Assembly: GCF_900110945.1 (NCBI RefSeq)
Contig: NZ_FOFL01000001.1
Coordinates: 1,116,001-1,180,000 of the forward strand
DNA from: Devosia sp. YR412
GTDB taxonomy: Bacteria > Pseudomonadota > Alphaproteobacteria > Rhizobiales > Devosiaceae
Length of the DNA stretch: 64,000 bases
Direction: 5' to 3'
Below the pieces are notes generated by a model that was given only the letters and a program-made list of their open reading frames with translations, ran no database searches and had not been told where the DNA came from. The translations under genes were made by a program, and so were the position numbers. Positions 53,379-62,957 of the stretch are shown here, one piece after another (position 1 is the first letter of the stretch; each line of letters begins with the position of its first letter).

Positions 53379-55121
53379 CTATTTGGTCTGGTTGGCTTCG
53401 GTCAACCCGTCGGCCAGCTTGGGCACCACGCGCTTTTTCACATTGCCTTCCTGATCGACCGACGAGGCGACGTTCCACTGGAAGCGCGCTTCCAGCTTGC
53501 GGCCAGCCTTCCAATAGGCATCGCCCAGGTGGTCATTGATTTCGGCATCATTGGGACGCAGCAGCACCGCCTGCTCGAGTGTCGTGACGGCTTCATCGAT
53601 CCGGCCGAGCTTGTAGAAAGCCCAGCCCAGCGAATCGACGATATAGCCATCCTGCGGCTGGGCTTCGACGGCCTTTTCGATCATTTCGAGAGCCGGCTCG
53701 AGGTTCATGTCCTGGTCGATCCAGCTATAGCCGAGATAGTTCAAAACGGCCGGCTGGTCGGGGTTGAGATCCAGTGCCTTGAGGAAGTCGGCTTCGGCCT
53801 TGGGCCACTCCTTGGCCCGCTCATAGGCAATGCCGCGGACATAGTAGAAGCGCCAGTCGGAGAGGTTTTCGCCGCCAGTCAGCGCCAGCGCCTTGGTATA
53901 GGCCTCGGCCGACTGCGTGTATTGCTCGTCATAGCGCAGCAGGTCGCCATAGACGGAAATGGCATCGAGGTCTTCCGGCCGGCTGGTGACGATATTGTTG
54001 AGCCGCCGCAAAGCCTCCGGCCGATCGCCCTTGGCGTCGAGATTGGTGGCAACACGCACCACTGCCGTCGGCTTCATCGGCGAGGTGGCCGGGACGGCCT
54101 CATAGATCAGGTTGGCAGCATCATGCTGGTTGGCGGTATCTAGCAATTGCCCCAGCGCCAGCGACACCACATCGGCCGATGGATCGAGATAGAGCCCGAG
54201 GCGCAGGAAGACTAGCGACAGGTCAAGGCTGCCATCGCGCGACAGGGCGACGCCGATGCCATGGAACATTTCGGCGGCGCCGACCTGCACATTGGTGGCG
54301 AAAATCCCCGGACGCTGGCCCGCATCGATCTGCGCCTTGACGAGGCTGACGATCGGATGCGTCAGGCCCTGGTCTTCGAACTGGGCGATGACTTCCTTGG
54401 CTTCGTCAAACTGTCCGGCATTGGCGAGGCTGCGGGCATAGACTTCGACGATGCGCGCTACATAGGGTTCGGTATCAAAGGCGCGGCCGGAGAGCTCGAT
54501 GGCCTCGGCATTGTCGCCCGAGGCTTCCGCCATCAGGGCGCGGTGAAACACCAGGAAATCCTCGAGACCCGCGGCAGCCAGCTTTTCCATCACCGCGTCG
54601 GCATCCGCCTTGCGATTGTCGCCCACCAGCGCCCAAGCCTGCAGGATACTGGCAGTGATGCCGGTAAAACTGTCCTGGCCGATGGAGCCGAGCAGCTTTT
54701 CAGCCGCGCCATAGCGGCGCTCCTTGAGGGCTTCGGTAGCGACGACCAGTTCGGCCAGCTCATTGTTCGGATCGAGTTCGAGCAGGTGTTTGGCTGTCGA
54801 CGCAGCCTGGCCGATCTGGCCATCGGCCGCCAGGGCTATAAAGGCGCGCTCGACGATGATCGGATTACCCCAATCGGCCAGCGCCGCCTGGTTGAAATAG
54901 CGGGCGGCTTCTTCGCTACGCAGATCCTGCAGCGCCTGCTGGCCGGCCATGTAGGAGCCGGTGACGCTGGGGCGGAACAGCGGCAGCAGGTCGAAAGAGG
55001 TCAGCGGATTAGATTGGGCCGTCTGCACCGACTCCACGGCATTGGCGGGCTGGAGTGCCGTCGCCGAGAGCAGGACGGCCACAAGCGCCGGGCGGGCGAA
55101 ACGATGCAGAAGCGATATCAC
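53379..55121 (-). CDS. Secreted TPR-repeat protein
   Basis: The GTG at 55121 starts a normal signal peptide (LLHRFARPALVAVLLSATALQ...NA near residue 30), giving 580 residues. The open frame extends upstream to 55328, but that part reads as the antisense of the ETF-QO gene. The mature protein is almost all tetratricopeptide-like helices; the last ones (YYVRGIAYERAKEWPKAEADFLKALDLNPDQPAVLNYLGYSWIDQ and following) are canonical. It is likely a periplasmic scaffold. ispE follows 4 bp downstream, so they share a transcript. Confidence 0.85.
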   Translation of the reverse strand: MISLLHRFARPALVAVLLSATALQPANAVESVQTAQSNPLTSFDLLPLFRPSVTGSYMAGQQALQDLRSEEAARYFNQAALADWGNPIIVERAFIALAADGQIGQAASTAKHLLELDPNNELAELVVATEALKERRYGAAEKLLGSIGQDSFTGITASILQAWALVGDNRKADADAVMEKLAAAGLEDFLVFHRALMAEASGDNAEAIELSGRAFDTEPYVARIVEVYARSLANAGQFDEAKEVIAQFEDQGLTHPIVSLVKAQIDAGQRPGIFATNVQVGAAEMFHGIGVALSRDGSLDLSLVFLRLGLYLDPSADVVSLALGQLLDTANQHDAANLIYEAVPATSPMKPTAVVRVATNLDAKGDRPEALRRLNNIVTSRPEDLDAISVYGDLLRYDEQYTQSAEAYTKALALTGGENLSDWRFYYVRGIAYERAKEWPKAEADFLKALDLNPDQPAVLNYLGYSWIDQDMNLEPALEMIEKAVEAQPQDGYIVDSLGWAFYKLGRIDEAVTTLEQAVLLRPNDAEINDHLGDAYWKAGRKLEARFQWNVASSVDQEGNVKKRVVPKLADGLTEANQTK

Positions 55122-55228
55122 GAGGCTTGAAACTCCCTTGGGCGCTGGGGCCCGTTCTGGCGGCGAAGATTGTCCGTTTTGGGACTGCTCCGCAAGGGCG
55201 CGCCACATAGCGTGATGCAGCCCCATCA

Positions 55229-56890
55229 TTACATTGCGCTGTAATTCGGGCCGCTCCCCCCTTCTGGAGGTACCCAGGTGATATTTTGCGCCGGATCCTT
55301 GATGTCGCAGGTCTTGCAATGCACGCAATTGGCGGCGTGGATGCGGAACACCGGGGTGGCGTTTTCTTCCGCCACTTCATAGACCCCGGCCGGACAATAG
55401 AGCGGCGCCGGCTCGCCATATTTCGGGAGGTTATCGCGGATCGGCACGGCCGGATCGGCGAGTCGCAGATGCACCGGCTGGTCCTCGTCATGCGCCAGAT
55501 TGGCCAGATAGACCGAGGACGCGCGATCAAAGGTCAGCTTGCCATCCGGCTTGGCGTATTCTCGCGCGGGCAAAACGCCCTTGGGCTTGAGGCCCTGAAA
55601 ATCCGGCTTCTGGTGATGCAGCGTGCCGAGCAGCGAGTGACCAAGAATGGCCGAGCTCCATAGCTCCACGCCCCCTGCCAGCGCGCCGACGAAGGTGCCG
55701 AACCGGGTCCACAACGGCTTGACGTTGCGCACGCCCTTGAGCTCGGTGGCAATGCCGGTCGACATCACGTGGCGACCAAAATCCTTGATCAGGTCGTGCT
55801 GGCGGCCCTTGCCGATGGCAGCGGTCACGGCATCACCCGCGCCAATGCCCGAGAGGATCGCATTGTGGATCGCCTTGAGCCGCGGTGCATTCATGAAACC
55901 AGCGGCACAGCCAATCAGCCCACCGCCCGGAAAGGCCAGCGTGGGAACCGACTGCCAGCCACCCGCCGTGACCGCCCGCGCGCCATAGCTGATCCGCGTC
56001 GCGCCTTCGAGCAAAGGCGCCACCGACTTATGCGTCTTGAAGCGCTGGAATTCGTCGAAGGGCGAAAGCGTCGGGTCCCGGTAGTCGAGATAGGTCACCA
56101 GCCCGACATAGAGCTTGCGGTCCTCGGCATGATAGACGAAGCCGCCGCCGGCCGTGCCATTGTCGAGCGGGAAGCCGAGATAGTGATCCACCCGGCCAGG
56201 CTGGTGGCGATCGGCCGGAACCTCCCAGACTTCCTTGATGCCCAGGCCGTATTTCTGCGGCTCGCGCTCCAGCTCATGCGCCAGCACCAATTGCTTGGCC
56301 AGCGACCCGCGCGCGCCTTCGGCGATCAGCGTGTACTTGGCCTCGAGCGCAATGCCCTCGGCAAAGCCCGGCTTGGGATTGCCGTCATGATCCCGGCCAA
56401 GATCGCCCGTGATGATGCCGCGCACCGGACCACCCTCAGAACTCAGCACATCGACGGCCGCCGTCATCGGGAAGATATCGACGCCCAGCTCGGCCGCCTG
56501 CTCGCCCAGCCATTGCACCAGCTGGCCCAGGCTGACGATGACACCATTGGGAGTCTTGAGTTGCGGCGGCATCAGTGCATGCGGCAGCGCAAAATCATGT
56601 TTGGCAGTGAGGTAATGATAGGTATCGCTGGTAACATCCGGCCCCACTGGCGCACCCTTGAGGCGCCAATCCGGGATCAGCGCATCGAGGCCCACCGGGT
56701 CCATCACTGCGCCGGAGAGGATGTGCCCGCCGATTTCGGCAGATTTTTCCACCACGGTCACGGCGATTTCTGGATGGCGCTGCTTGATGCGAATCGCCGC
56801 GGCAAGGCCCGACGGACCCGCGCCGACGATCAAGACGTCGGTCGAAAGGGTTTCGCGCGCGCCGGCCTCTGCCATATAGGAATGCCTCAA
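55229..56890 (-). CDS. Electron transfer flavoprotein-ubiquinone oxidoreductase
   Basis: A 553-residue membrane-associated flavoprotein. The N-terminal FAD motif is VLIVGAGPSGLAAAIRIKQ (about 20-38); the ubiquinone-binding middle contains GCAAGFMNAPRLKAIHNA. The C-terminal [4Fe-4S] site is FRIHAANCVHCKTCDIKDP. It passes electrons from ETF, reduced by acyl-CoA and amine dehydrogenases, to ubiquinone. etfAB are not in the window. It is divergent from the uracil-DNA glycosylase gene. Confidence 0.96.
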   Translation of the reverse strand: MRHSYMAEAGARETLSTDVLIVGAGPSGLAAAIRIKQRHPEIAVTVVEKSAEIGGHILSGAVMDPVGLDALIPDWRLKGAPVGPDVTSDTYHYLTAKHDFALPHALMPPQLKTPNGVIVSLGQLVQWLGEQAAELGVDIFPMTAAVDVLSSEGGPVRGIITGDLGRDHDGNPKPGFAEGIALEAKYTLIAEGARGSLAKQLVLAHELEREPQKYGLGIKEVWEVPADRHQPGRVDHYLGFPLDNGTAGGGFVYHAEDRKLYVGLVTYLDYRDPTLSPFDEFQRFKTHKSVAPLLEGATRISYGARAVTAGGWQSVPTLAFPGGGLIGCAAGFMNAPRLKAIHNAILSGIGAGDAVTAAIGKGRQHDLIKDFGRHVMSTGIATELKGVRNVKPLWTRFGTFVGALAGGVELWSSAILGHSLLGTLHHQKPDFQGLKPKGVLPAREYAKPDGKLTFDRASSVYLANLAHDEDQPVHLRLADPAVPIRDNLPKYGEPAPLYCPAGVYEVAEENATPVFRIHAANCVHCKTCDIKDPAQNITWVPPEGGSGPNYSAM

Positions 56891-56943
56891 CCTTCTGGGT
56901 GCGCGGCTGGCCGCGCCAAACGGGCTGTGACATAACAGAGAAC

Positions 56944-57765
56944 ATGGCTGAAGATCGACCGCTAAATCACGAGGAAATGCTCAGCGTGCTCGACTGGTAT
57001 CGGGCCGCCGGGGTCGATACCGCCGTGGGCGAAGAGCCGGTCGATCGCTTCGCCCAGCGTCCGCCTGCCCGCGTGACGCCGGTCCCGGCTGTCGCGGTAA
57101 GCCCCGGCTTTGCCGAACGCCCTGTCGAGGCCCCTGTCCTGTTGGGTGGCGATCCCTCCGAAGCGCGCAGCCTCGCCGCCTCTGCGCAGTCGCTCGACGA
57201 ATTGCAAACCCTGCTCGGCGCCTATGACGGCTGTGGCCTCAAACTGCGCGCCACGCAACTGGTATTTGCCGATGGTAATCCTGAGGCTGAGATCATGCTG
57301 ATCGGCGAAGCGCCCGGCGCCGAAGAGGACCGCCAGGGCAAGCCCTTCGTCGGCAAGTCCGGCCAATTGCTCGACCGCATGCTGGCGGCCATCGGCCTCG
57401 ATCGCACCAAGGTCTATATCGCCAACACAGTACCCTGGCGCCCGCCCGGCAATCGCACGCCGACCCCAGAAGAAATGGCGCTCTGCCTGCCCTTCCTGCA
57501 TCGCCAGGTCGAACTGGTCGCCCCGAAAGTCGTCATGACGCTGGGCGGCCCCGCCATGCAGACGGTGTTTTCCACCACCAATGGTATCATCAAGATGCGC
57601 GGCAAGTGGAGCGATGTCACCATCGGCAACCACCCCGTCCAGGCCATCCCGACCCTGCACCCAGCCTATCTGCTGCGCAATCCACCGGCCAAGGAACAGG
57701 CCTGGCGCGACATGCTCAGCCTCAAGCTCAAGATCGCCGAACTCGGCCTCGCCTCGGCAGAATAG
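56944..57765 (+). CDS. Uracil-DNA glycosylase, family 4-like
   Basis: From ATG 56944 the protein has 273 residues. The first 95 or so residues are a variable Pro/Ala-rich part. The UDG fold follows: IMLIGEAPGAEEDRQGKPFVGKSGQLLDRML (motif GEAPG), YIANTVPWRPPGNRTPTPEE, and the final HPAYLLRNP. It lacks the obvious four-cysteine Fe-S pattern; only one Cys sits near GCGLKL-type residues, so the cluster may be absent or partly replaced. It removes uracil from DNA. Confidence 0.9.
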   Translation: MAEDRPLNHEEMLSVLDWYRAAGVDTAVGEEPVDRFAQRPPARVTPVPAVAVSPGFAERPVEAPVLLGGDPSEARSLAASAQSLDELQTLLGAYDGCGLKLRATQLVFADGNPEAEIMLIGEAPGAEEDRQGKPFVGKSGQLLDRMLAAIGLDRTKVYIANTVPWRPPGNRTPTPEEMALCLPFLHRQVELVAPKVVMTLGGPAMQTVFSTTNGIIKMRGKWSDVTIGNHPVQAIPTLHPAYLLRNPPAKEQAWRDMLSLKLKIAELGLASAE

Positions 57766-57869
57766 TTTCTGCCGCTCGCACTTTCGCCCTGCCATTTTCG
57801 GAATGCCGCGTTATCGTCACCGTTGCGTGATTTGCAACGTTCTTCCGTTCCAGCACAGCCGAAAGCGTC

Positions 57870-59186
57870 ATGGCCTCAGTTATCAAGATCTACGCCCTGT
57901 TCCTGGGTTCTGCGCTGTTGATGTTCGGCGGCGGGCTGCAGGGTCTCTTGCTCTCGGTGCGTGGCGCCGAGGAAGGCTTTTCGCTGCTGTCGCTGGGCCT
58001 GATCGGCACCGGCTGGTCGGTCGGCTTCGTGGCCGGCTCGATCTGCGTGCCGCTGATCGTGCGCAAGGTTGGCCATATCCGCGCCTTTTCGGTGATGGCG
58101 GCCATCGGCACGGTCACCATCCTGTTCAACCTGCTGCTGGTCAACGACGTCAGCTGGATCCTGCTGCGCGCGCTGTCGGGCTTCTGTTTTGCCGGCGCGG
58201 CGATGATCGTGGAGAGCTGGCTGAACGAAGTGGCCGAGAACAAGAGCCGCGGCACGATCTTTTCGATCTATACGACCATCAACATGGCCTCCTCGACGCT
58301 CGGGCAAGTGGCCATGTCGATGACCGGCACCGCCGGCTATGTGCCCTTTATCGTCGGCGCCATCAGCTTCATCTGCGCCGTGTTGCCCACAGCCCTGACC
58401 TCGAGCCCGCAGCCCCGTCCGCTGGCTTCAGCCAAGCTCGACCTGCGCCTCCTGATCCGCACCTCGCCGGTTGCAGCCGCAGCGGCCTTTTGCTGCGGCA
58501 TGGCCAATGGCTCCTTCGGCACGCTGGCCCCGGTCTATGGCTATGAGCAGGGGCTAGATTCCGGCGGCATCGCCTTCCTCTTTGCCATCGCCGCCATTGC
58601 CGGCGCCATCGGCCAGATTCCATTCGGCCGCCTGTCGGACCGCATCGACCGCCGCTGGGTGATGGTGGGCCTCGGTGGTGCGGCAGCCGTCACCGGTGCG
58701 CTGATTGTCCTGATCAATCCGGGACCGGGCTGGATCATGTATGTGCTGTTTGCGCTCTACGGCCTCGCCGCCAATCCGCTCTATCCGATCGCGGTGGCGC
58801 ATGCGAACGACTTTGCCAAGGATGGCGAATTCGCCCGCGTCGCTGGCGGCATGCTGCTGATCCTCGGCGTCGGTCTCGCCATCGGCCCGACCATTGCCTC
58901 GCTGCTGATGGGCGCCATTTCGCCGGCCTCGCTGTTCATGGTCACCGCCGTCTTCCACGCCATCATCACCGGTTTTGCCTATTGGCGCATGAGCCAGCGC
59001 AAGAGCCTCGATGCAGCCTATCGCGCGCCGTTCAAGCCGATGGGCAGCGAAACGCCGGAAACCATTGTGCTCGATCCGCGGACTGATAGTGATACGCCCG
59101 AAATGGGGCATGCCGAAGCGCCTGTGCCCGCAGAATTGGCGACGCAGAACGAGGATCGACGCGATGTTCAAAACGGCACGATTTGA
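57870..59186 (+). CDS. MFS transporter (YcaD-like)
   Basis: A 438-residue protein with 12 predicted membrane helices and an MFS loop GRLSDRIDRRWVMVG between helices 8 and 9 (about 249-263). The family opening (FLGSALLMFGGGLQGLLLSVRGAEEGFS) and the AAMIVESWLNEVAENKSRGT region resemble the YcaD group of putative sugar or drug transporters. Substrate unknown. The cytoplasmic tail of about 45 residues overlaps the moaB start. Confidence 0.88.
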   Translation: MASVIKIYALFLGSALLMFGGGLQGLLLSVRGAEEGFSLLSLGLIGTGWSVGFVAGSICVPLIVRKVGHIRAFSVMAAIGTVTILFNLLLVNDVSWILLRALSGFCFAGAAMIVESWLNEVAENKSRGTIFSIYTTINMASSTLGQVAMSMTGTAGYVPFIVGAISFICAVLPTALTSSPQPRPLASAKLDLRLLIRTSPVAAAAAFCCGMANGSFGTLAPVYGYEQGLDSGGIAFLFAIAAIAGAIGQIPFGRLSDRIDRRWVMVGLGGAAAVTGALIVLINPGPGWIMYVLFALYGLAANPLYPIAVAHANDFAKDGEFARVAGGMLLILGVGLAIGPTIASLLMGAISPASLFMVTAVFHAIITGFAYWRMSQRKSLDAAYRAPFKPMGSETPETIVLDPRTDSDTPEMGHAEAPVPAELATQNEDRRDVQNGTI

Positions 59187-59700
59187 AGACCGGGAATTCA
59201 AGCCCCTATCCATCGCCGTGATCGCCGTGTCGGACACGCGGACGCTGGAAACCGACACCGGCGGCGCCCTGCTCACGTCGCTGCTGGAAGCCGATGGTCA
59301 CCGCTGTGCGGAACGCGTCGTGGTGCGCGACGAAATCCAGCTGGTGCGCGCCGCCGTACAGGGCTTTGTCGCCGACCCGGAGGTCGATGTTATCCTCACC
59401 ACCGGAGGCACGGGTTTTTCCGGTCGTGACATCACGCCGGAAGCCGTCGAACCGTTGTTCGACAAGCGGATGGAAGGCTTTTCCGTGCTGTTCCACCAAT
59501 ATTCGGCGACCACCGTCGGCACCAGCTCGATCCAGTCGCGCGCCACGGCGGGCCTCATCGGCACCACCTTCGTCTTCTGCCTGCCCGGCTCGCGCGGCGC
59601 CTGCCGCGACGCCTGGGAGGGTATTCTCACCCATCAGCTCGATTACCGGCACAAGCCGTGCAATTTTGTCGAACTGATGCCCCGCCTCGACGAACGCTAA
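59164..59700 (+). CDS. moaB: Molybdenum cofactor biosynthesis protein B
   Basis: The ATG at 59164 lies inside the MFS gene's last codons (23 bp overlap) and gives 178 residues, normal for MoaB. The molybdopterin-binding fold shows IAVIAVSDTRTLETDTGG, the DVILTTGGTGFSGRDITPEAV block, and FCLPGSRGACRDAWEGIL. MoaB/MogA proteins adenylylate molybdopterin before metal insertion. The coupling to an MFS gene is probably only positional. The start is fixed by protein length and family opening. Confidence 0.94.
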   Translation: MFKTARFEDREFKPLSIAVIAVSDTRTLETDTGGALLTSLLEADGHRCAERVVVRDEIQLVRAAVQGFVADPEVDVILTTGGTGFSGRDITPEAVEPLFDKRMEGFSVLFHQYSATTVGTSSIQSRATAGLIGTTFVFCLPGSRGACRDAWEGILTHQLDYRHKPCNFVELMPRLDER

Positions 59701-60869
59701 GCCGCCGGCACGATCCGCAGGCCCGGTACATAAGCCTCGCCGGCATCGATCATCACCTGATTGCGGCCGGCGGTCTTCGCGGCATAAAGCGCGCGATCGG
59801 CACGGGCCAGCGCGTCATGTAGCGAGCTTTCCGTGCCCGCCGGTGCAGCAACACCGAGGCTCATGGTGATCTGCCGATGCACGCCCGCGGCGCGCCAGTC
59901 GCGGGCCGAAAAATCGGCGCGGATCGACTGGCCGAGTGCTGCGCCGCTGGCCAGCGGCATGTCGGGCAGGAAGACCACGAATTCCTCGCCGCCGAAGCGC
60001 GCCACCAGTGCCGAACTGGGGAGACGCGACAGCAGCAGGTCCGCCAGCCCGGCCAGAACCAGGTCGCCAGAGGCATGCCCGAAGCTGTCATTGACCTGTT
60101 TGAAGTTATCGACATCGCAGGCCATCACGACGCCGGCCACCCGCTGGGCCATGCTGAGCGAGGCCACAGCACTGTCGAAGCCACGGCGATTCAGCAGGCC
60201 GGTCAGCGGATCCTGTTCGGCGGCATGGCGATAGGTGTCGAGCTGGGCAAAGGCCACCGAGCCCAGCCCGGCCAGCGCAAAGGCAACGCTCAGCACACCG
60301 ACGCTGACCTGCATGTAGAAAGTGTAGGAGGAATTGGCGAAATCGCTCAGCTCCTGGCTGATGCCGACCAGCACGTTAAAAACGATCAGCCGTACGACGA
60401 TGTCGAGCAGCACCACCCCCGCCACGCCGACCAGCACCCGGTCCATGGCGGTATGCGCGCGACGGATGACCATCAGCAGCGGCACGCCCAGCAGCAGCGC
60501 GACAGCCACGTCGCTGGAGAGGAGGGTAAGCTGCAGGCTGTCGATGCCAACCACGGTGACGATGATCATGCCATAGGCGATCAGCGAGAACACCAGCCGC
60601 AGCCCGGTCAGCCGTGGGGCGCCGAAATGGCGCAGCAAAGCTTCGCCATAATAGTAAAACGAGACGAGGATTGCCGCATTGGCGAACAGCGCCTGCAGGG
60701 GAATGGCGATCGGCAGCAGGGGCGCGAGATAGCACAGCGCGCCAAACAGGAAAGCCAGTCCCCAGGCGCGGGCCGCGGCGTGGCCGAGGCCGCCAATGAC
60801 CAGGAAAACCACGGCAAACAGCGCCATGGTGATGGGGAGCAGGAAGGCAAAATTGCTGAAACTATCCAA
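59697..60869 (-). CDS. Membrane diguanylate cyclase (GGDEF domain)
   Basis: A TTG at 60869 with GGAG six bases ahead gives 390 residues; a longer TTG frame begins at 60902. The N-terminal half has about seven membrane helices. The C-terminal GGDEF domain (about 215-385) has DPLTGLLNRRGFDSA, DVDNFKQVNDSFGHASGD and the active-site RFGGEEF near residue 295. GGEEF is a functional variant, so c-di-GMP synthesis is expected. The usual upstream RxxD inhibitory site is not obvious. It converges with moaB by 4 bp. Confidence 0.93.
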   Translation of the reverse strand: MDSFSNFAFLLPITMALFAVVFLVIGGLGHAAARAWGLAFLFGALCYLAPLLPIAIPLQALFANAAILVSFYYYGEALLRHFGAPRLTGLRLVFSLIAYGMIIVTVVGIDSLQLTLLSSDVAVALLLGVPLLMVIRRAHTAMDRVLVGVAGVVLLDIVVRLIVFNVLVGISQELSDFANSSYTFYMQVSVGVLSVAFALAGLGSVAFAQLDTYRHAAEQDPLTGLLNRRGFDSAVASLSMAQRVAGVVMACDVDNFKQVNDSFGHASGDLVLAGLADLLLSRLPSSALVARFGGEEFVVFLPDMPLASGAALGQSIRADFSARDWRAAGVHRQITMSLGVAAPAGTESSLHDALARADRALYAAKTAGRNQVMIDAGEAYVPGLRIVPAA

Positions 60870-60971
60870 AGCGATCTCCGCGCCGGCACGGAGGCCAGGC
60901 AAGCTAGAGCCTTAGGACGGCGCCGTTAACAAAATCTCGCCGGAATAGGTTGAGTTTGCGTGCTTCCCCGC

Positions 60972-60999
60972 AAAAAACAACGGCGCCCGAAGGCGCCGC
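60972..60999 (-). terminator. Rho-independent terminator of the DHA2 transporter gene
   Basis: On the minus strand CGGCGCC-TTCG-GGCGCCG forms a 7 bp stem with a stable tetraloop and is followed by a run of T (60972-60977 in complement). It lies 22 bp after the transporter stop. Confidence 0.88.
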
Positions 61000-61020
61000 T
61001 GAAGACTTGATTTTGGCGGC

Positions 61021-62517
61021 CTAGTGGCCGTGGCCCATGCCCGGCGCGCCACCTTCCGGCTTGCGGATGAAGAAGGCCGCGGCCACTGCAAACAGCGAGA
61101 TGATGGCGCCCACGAAGAAGGCCGAGCGAATGCCGCCGGCCAGTGCCGCCACCGGCTCCGTACCACCCGCAACAAGGCTTGCCGTCTGCAGCGTCATCAG
61201 CGCCACGAATAGCGCCGTGCCGGCCGCACCGGCCACCTGCTGGGTGGTGCCGATCATGGCGCTGCCATGCGAGTAGAGATGCGGCTTGAGCGAACCAAGG
61301 CTGGCGGTGAACAGCGGCGTGAACATCAGCGCAAGGCCGATGCTGAGCACCAGATGGCCGGCCAGCAGCGCCCAGATCGGCGTGTCGACCTGAACCAGCG
61401 CTGCCGCCCACATCACCGCGCTGAGCATGATGGCACCCGGCACCAGCAGCGGCGTCGGGCCGATCTTGTCGAACAGCGAGCCGACGAAGGGCGCACAAAG
61501 GCCCATTACCAGGCCACCGGGCAGCATCAGCAGGCCGGTCTGCAGCGTGGAGAGACCAATGACGCTCTGCAGGTAGATCGGCAGCATGATCATCGAGCCG
61601 AACATCGCAATCATCAGCACGGCCATCATGACCACCGAGATGGAGAAGTTCTTCGAAGTCAGTGTACGAAGATCAAGCAGGGCCTTGTTGTCGCGCTGCA
61701 GCGCCAGCTGGCGGAACACGAAGATGGCGATGAAGACGACGCCGACCACGATGGGCAGCCAGGACGGGAACAGGGGCGGCGCGGCATCTGCGGCGTGAAG
61801 GGCGCCTTCGCCCAGGCCAGACAGGCCATAGACGAAACCACCGAAGCCGATGATCGACAGCAGCACCGACAACAAGTCAAGCGGCGCCTTGGACGGCACC
61901 GAGACATTTTTGATCAGCGTAGCGCCCAGAGCCAGCGCGCCGAGTGCGATCGGCAAGACCAGGATGAACATCCAGCGCCATTCCAGCACCGACAGAATCA
62001 GGCCGGAAATAGTCGGGCCGATGGCGGGCGCTACCGAGATGACGATGGAGATATTGCCCATGGTCTTGCCGCGCGATTCCGGCGGCACCAGGTTCATCAC
62101 CGTGGTCATCAGCAGCGGCATCATGATGGCGGTGCCGACGGCCTGCACGACGCGGCCGACGATCAGCAATTCAATGCCAGGGGCGGCGGCACAGATCAGC
62201 GTACCGAGCGTGAAAAAGCTCATCGCCAGCATGAAGACCGGGCGGGTGTTCAGGCGCTGCAGCAGGTAGCCAGTGATCGGGATGACCACGGCCATGGTGA
62301 GCAGGAAGCCCGTGGTCAGCCACTGGGCGGCGCCGGCAGTGACGCCGAGGTCACCCATCAGGTGCGGCACGGCCACGCCCATGATGGTTTCATTGAGAAT
62401 GACCACGAAGGCCGAGACGAGCAGAAGGGCAATCACCAGCCGGTTGCGGGCGGAATGATCCTCCACAAGCGGCGTATCGACCGGCATGGCGTCAAAAGTC
62501 ACAGCGTCGGTACTCAT
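61021..62517 (-). CDS. MFS multidrug efflux transporter, DHA2 family (EmrB/QacA type)
   Basis: From ATG 62517, with GAGGAAT ahead, the protein has 498 residues and about 14 membrane helices. DHA2 marks: ILNETIMGVAVPHLMGDLGVTAGAAQWLTTGFLLTMAV (motif D/antiporter region), GRVVQAVGTAIMMPLLMT, ESRGKTMGNI and motif C in ISVAPAIGPTISG. The C-terminus ends in a His/Gly cluster (GMGHGH). No EmrA membrane-fusion partner is next to it. It likely exports drugs or toxic metabolites by proton antiport. Confidence 0.92.
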   Translation of the reverse strand: MSTDAVTFDAMPVDTPLVEDHSARNRLVIALLLVSAFVVILNETIMGVAVPHLMGDLGVTAGAAQWLTTGFLLTMAVVIPITGYLLQRLNTRPVFMLAMSFFTLGTLICAAAPGIELLIVGRVVQAVGTAIMMPLLMTTVMNLVPPESRGKTMGNISIVISVAPAIGPTISGLILSVLEWRWMFILVLPIALGALALGATLIKNVSVPSKAPLDLLSVLLSIIGFGGFVYGLSGLGEGALHAADAAPPLFPSWLPIVVGVVFIAIFVFRQLALQRDNKALLDLRTLTSKNFSISVVMMAVLMIAMFGSMIMLPIYLQSVIGLSTLQTGLLMLPGGLVMGLCAPFVGSLFDKIGPTPLLVPGAIMLSAVMWAAALVQVDTPIWALLAGHLVLSIGLALMFTPLFTASLGSLKPHLYSHGSAMIGTTQQVAGAAGTALFVALMTLQTASLVAGGTEPVAALAGGIRSAFFVGAIISLFAVAAAFFIRKPEGGAPGMGHGH

Positions 62518-62533
62518 GATATTCCTCAACATT

Positions 62534-62957
62534 ATTTGGCGTGTCGTCAGGACGACGGATGGCGTCGGTGGTGTTCGACGTCACTCTTCAATTTTTGCGC
62601 GACAGCGTGTGTCAGCAGTTTGATCGTCAGAGCTCGGTTCAAAACGCTGCACAGATGGCGCGGATCAGCATTGAGAGATCGACCTTGCTTCCCGCATGGC
62701 GGCGCGCGGAAGCAAGGTCTGGTTGTGTAATCGCGGGCCCGTGACGCGTCCACCCACTCTATCGCAATTCTGCGATGCATTTTGGCGTCGCGCGGTCTTT
62801 CAATGGCTGGGTCAAACGCCCATATGTGCCGTGGCGACAAGAAAGGTGAGCGGGACAAACCTTAACTGTTCTTGTTTCGTTCTCATGAAACTGTTACATC
62901 TCGATACGCGTTAACGGGTCACGATTCGACTGTTGCGCGTCCGGCAGGAGATGTCTC
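62534..62957. other. Intergenic region with two inverted repeats
   Basis: This 424 bp gap between the divergent efflux and radical SAM genes has no convincing gene. It contains GTCGTC-AG-GACGAC (62543-62556), 26 bp in front of the transporter ATG and well placed for an operator. It also holds a 12 bp perfect inverted pair GACCTTGCTTCC / GGAAGCAAGGTC (62681-62692 and 62708-62719) with a 15 nt loop and no T-run. Short open frames here lack ribosome sites. Confidence 0.5.

Noticed and set aside
55122..55328. N-terminal extension of the TPR protein
   Set aside because: This part precedes a proper signal peptide and overlaps the end of the ETF-QO gene; it would place about 69 charged residues ahead of the signal.
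61267..62730. A 487-codon plus-strand frame
   Set aside because: Antisense shadow of the DHA2 transporter, rich in His/Gln/Arg/Asp.
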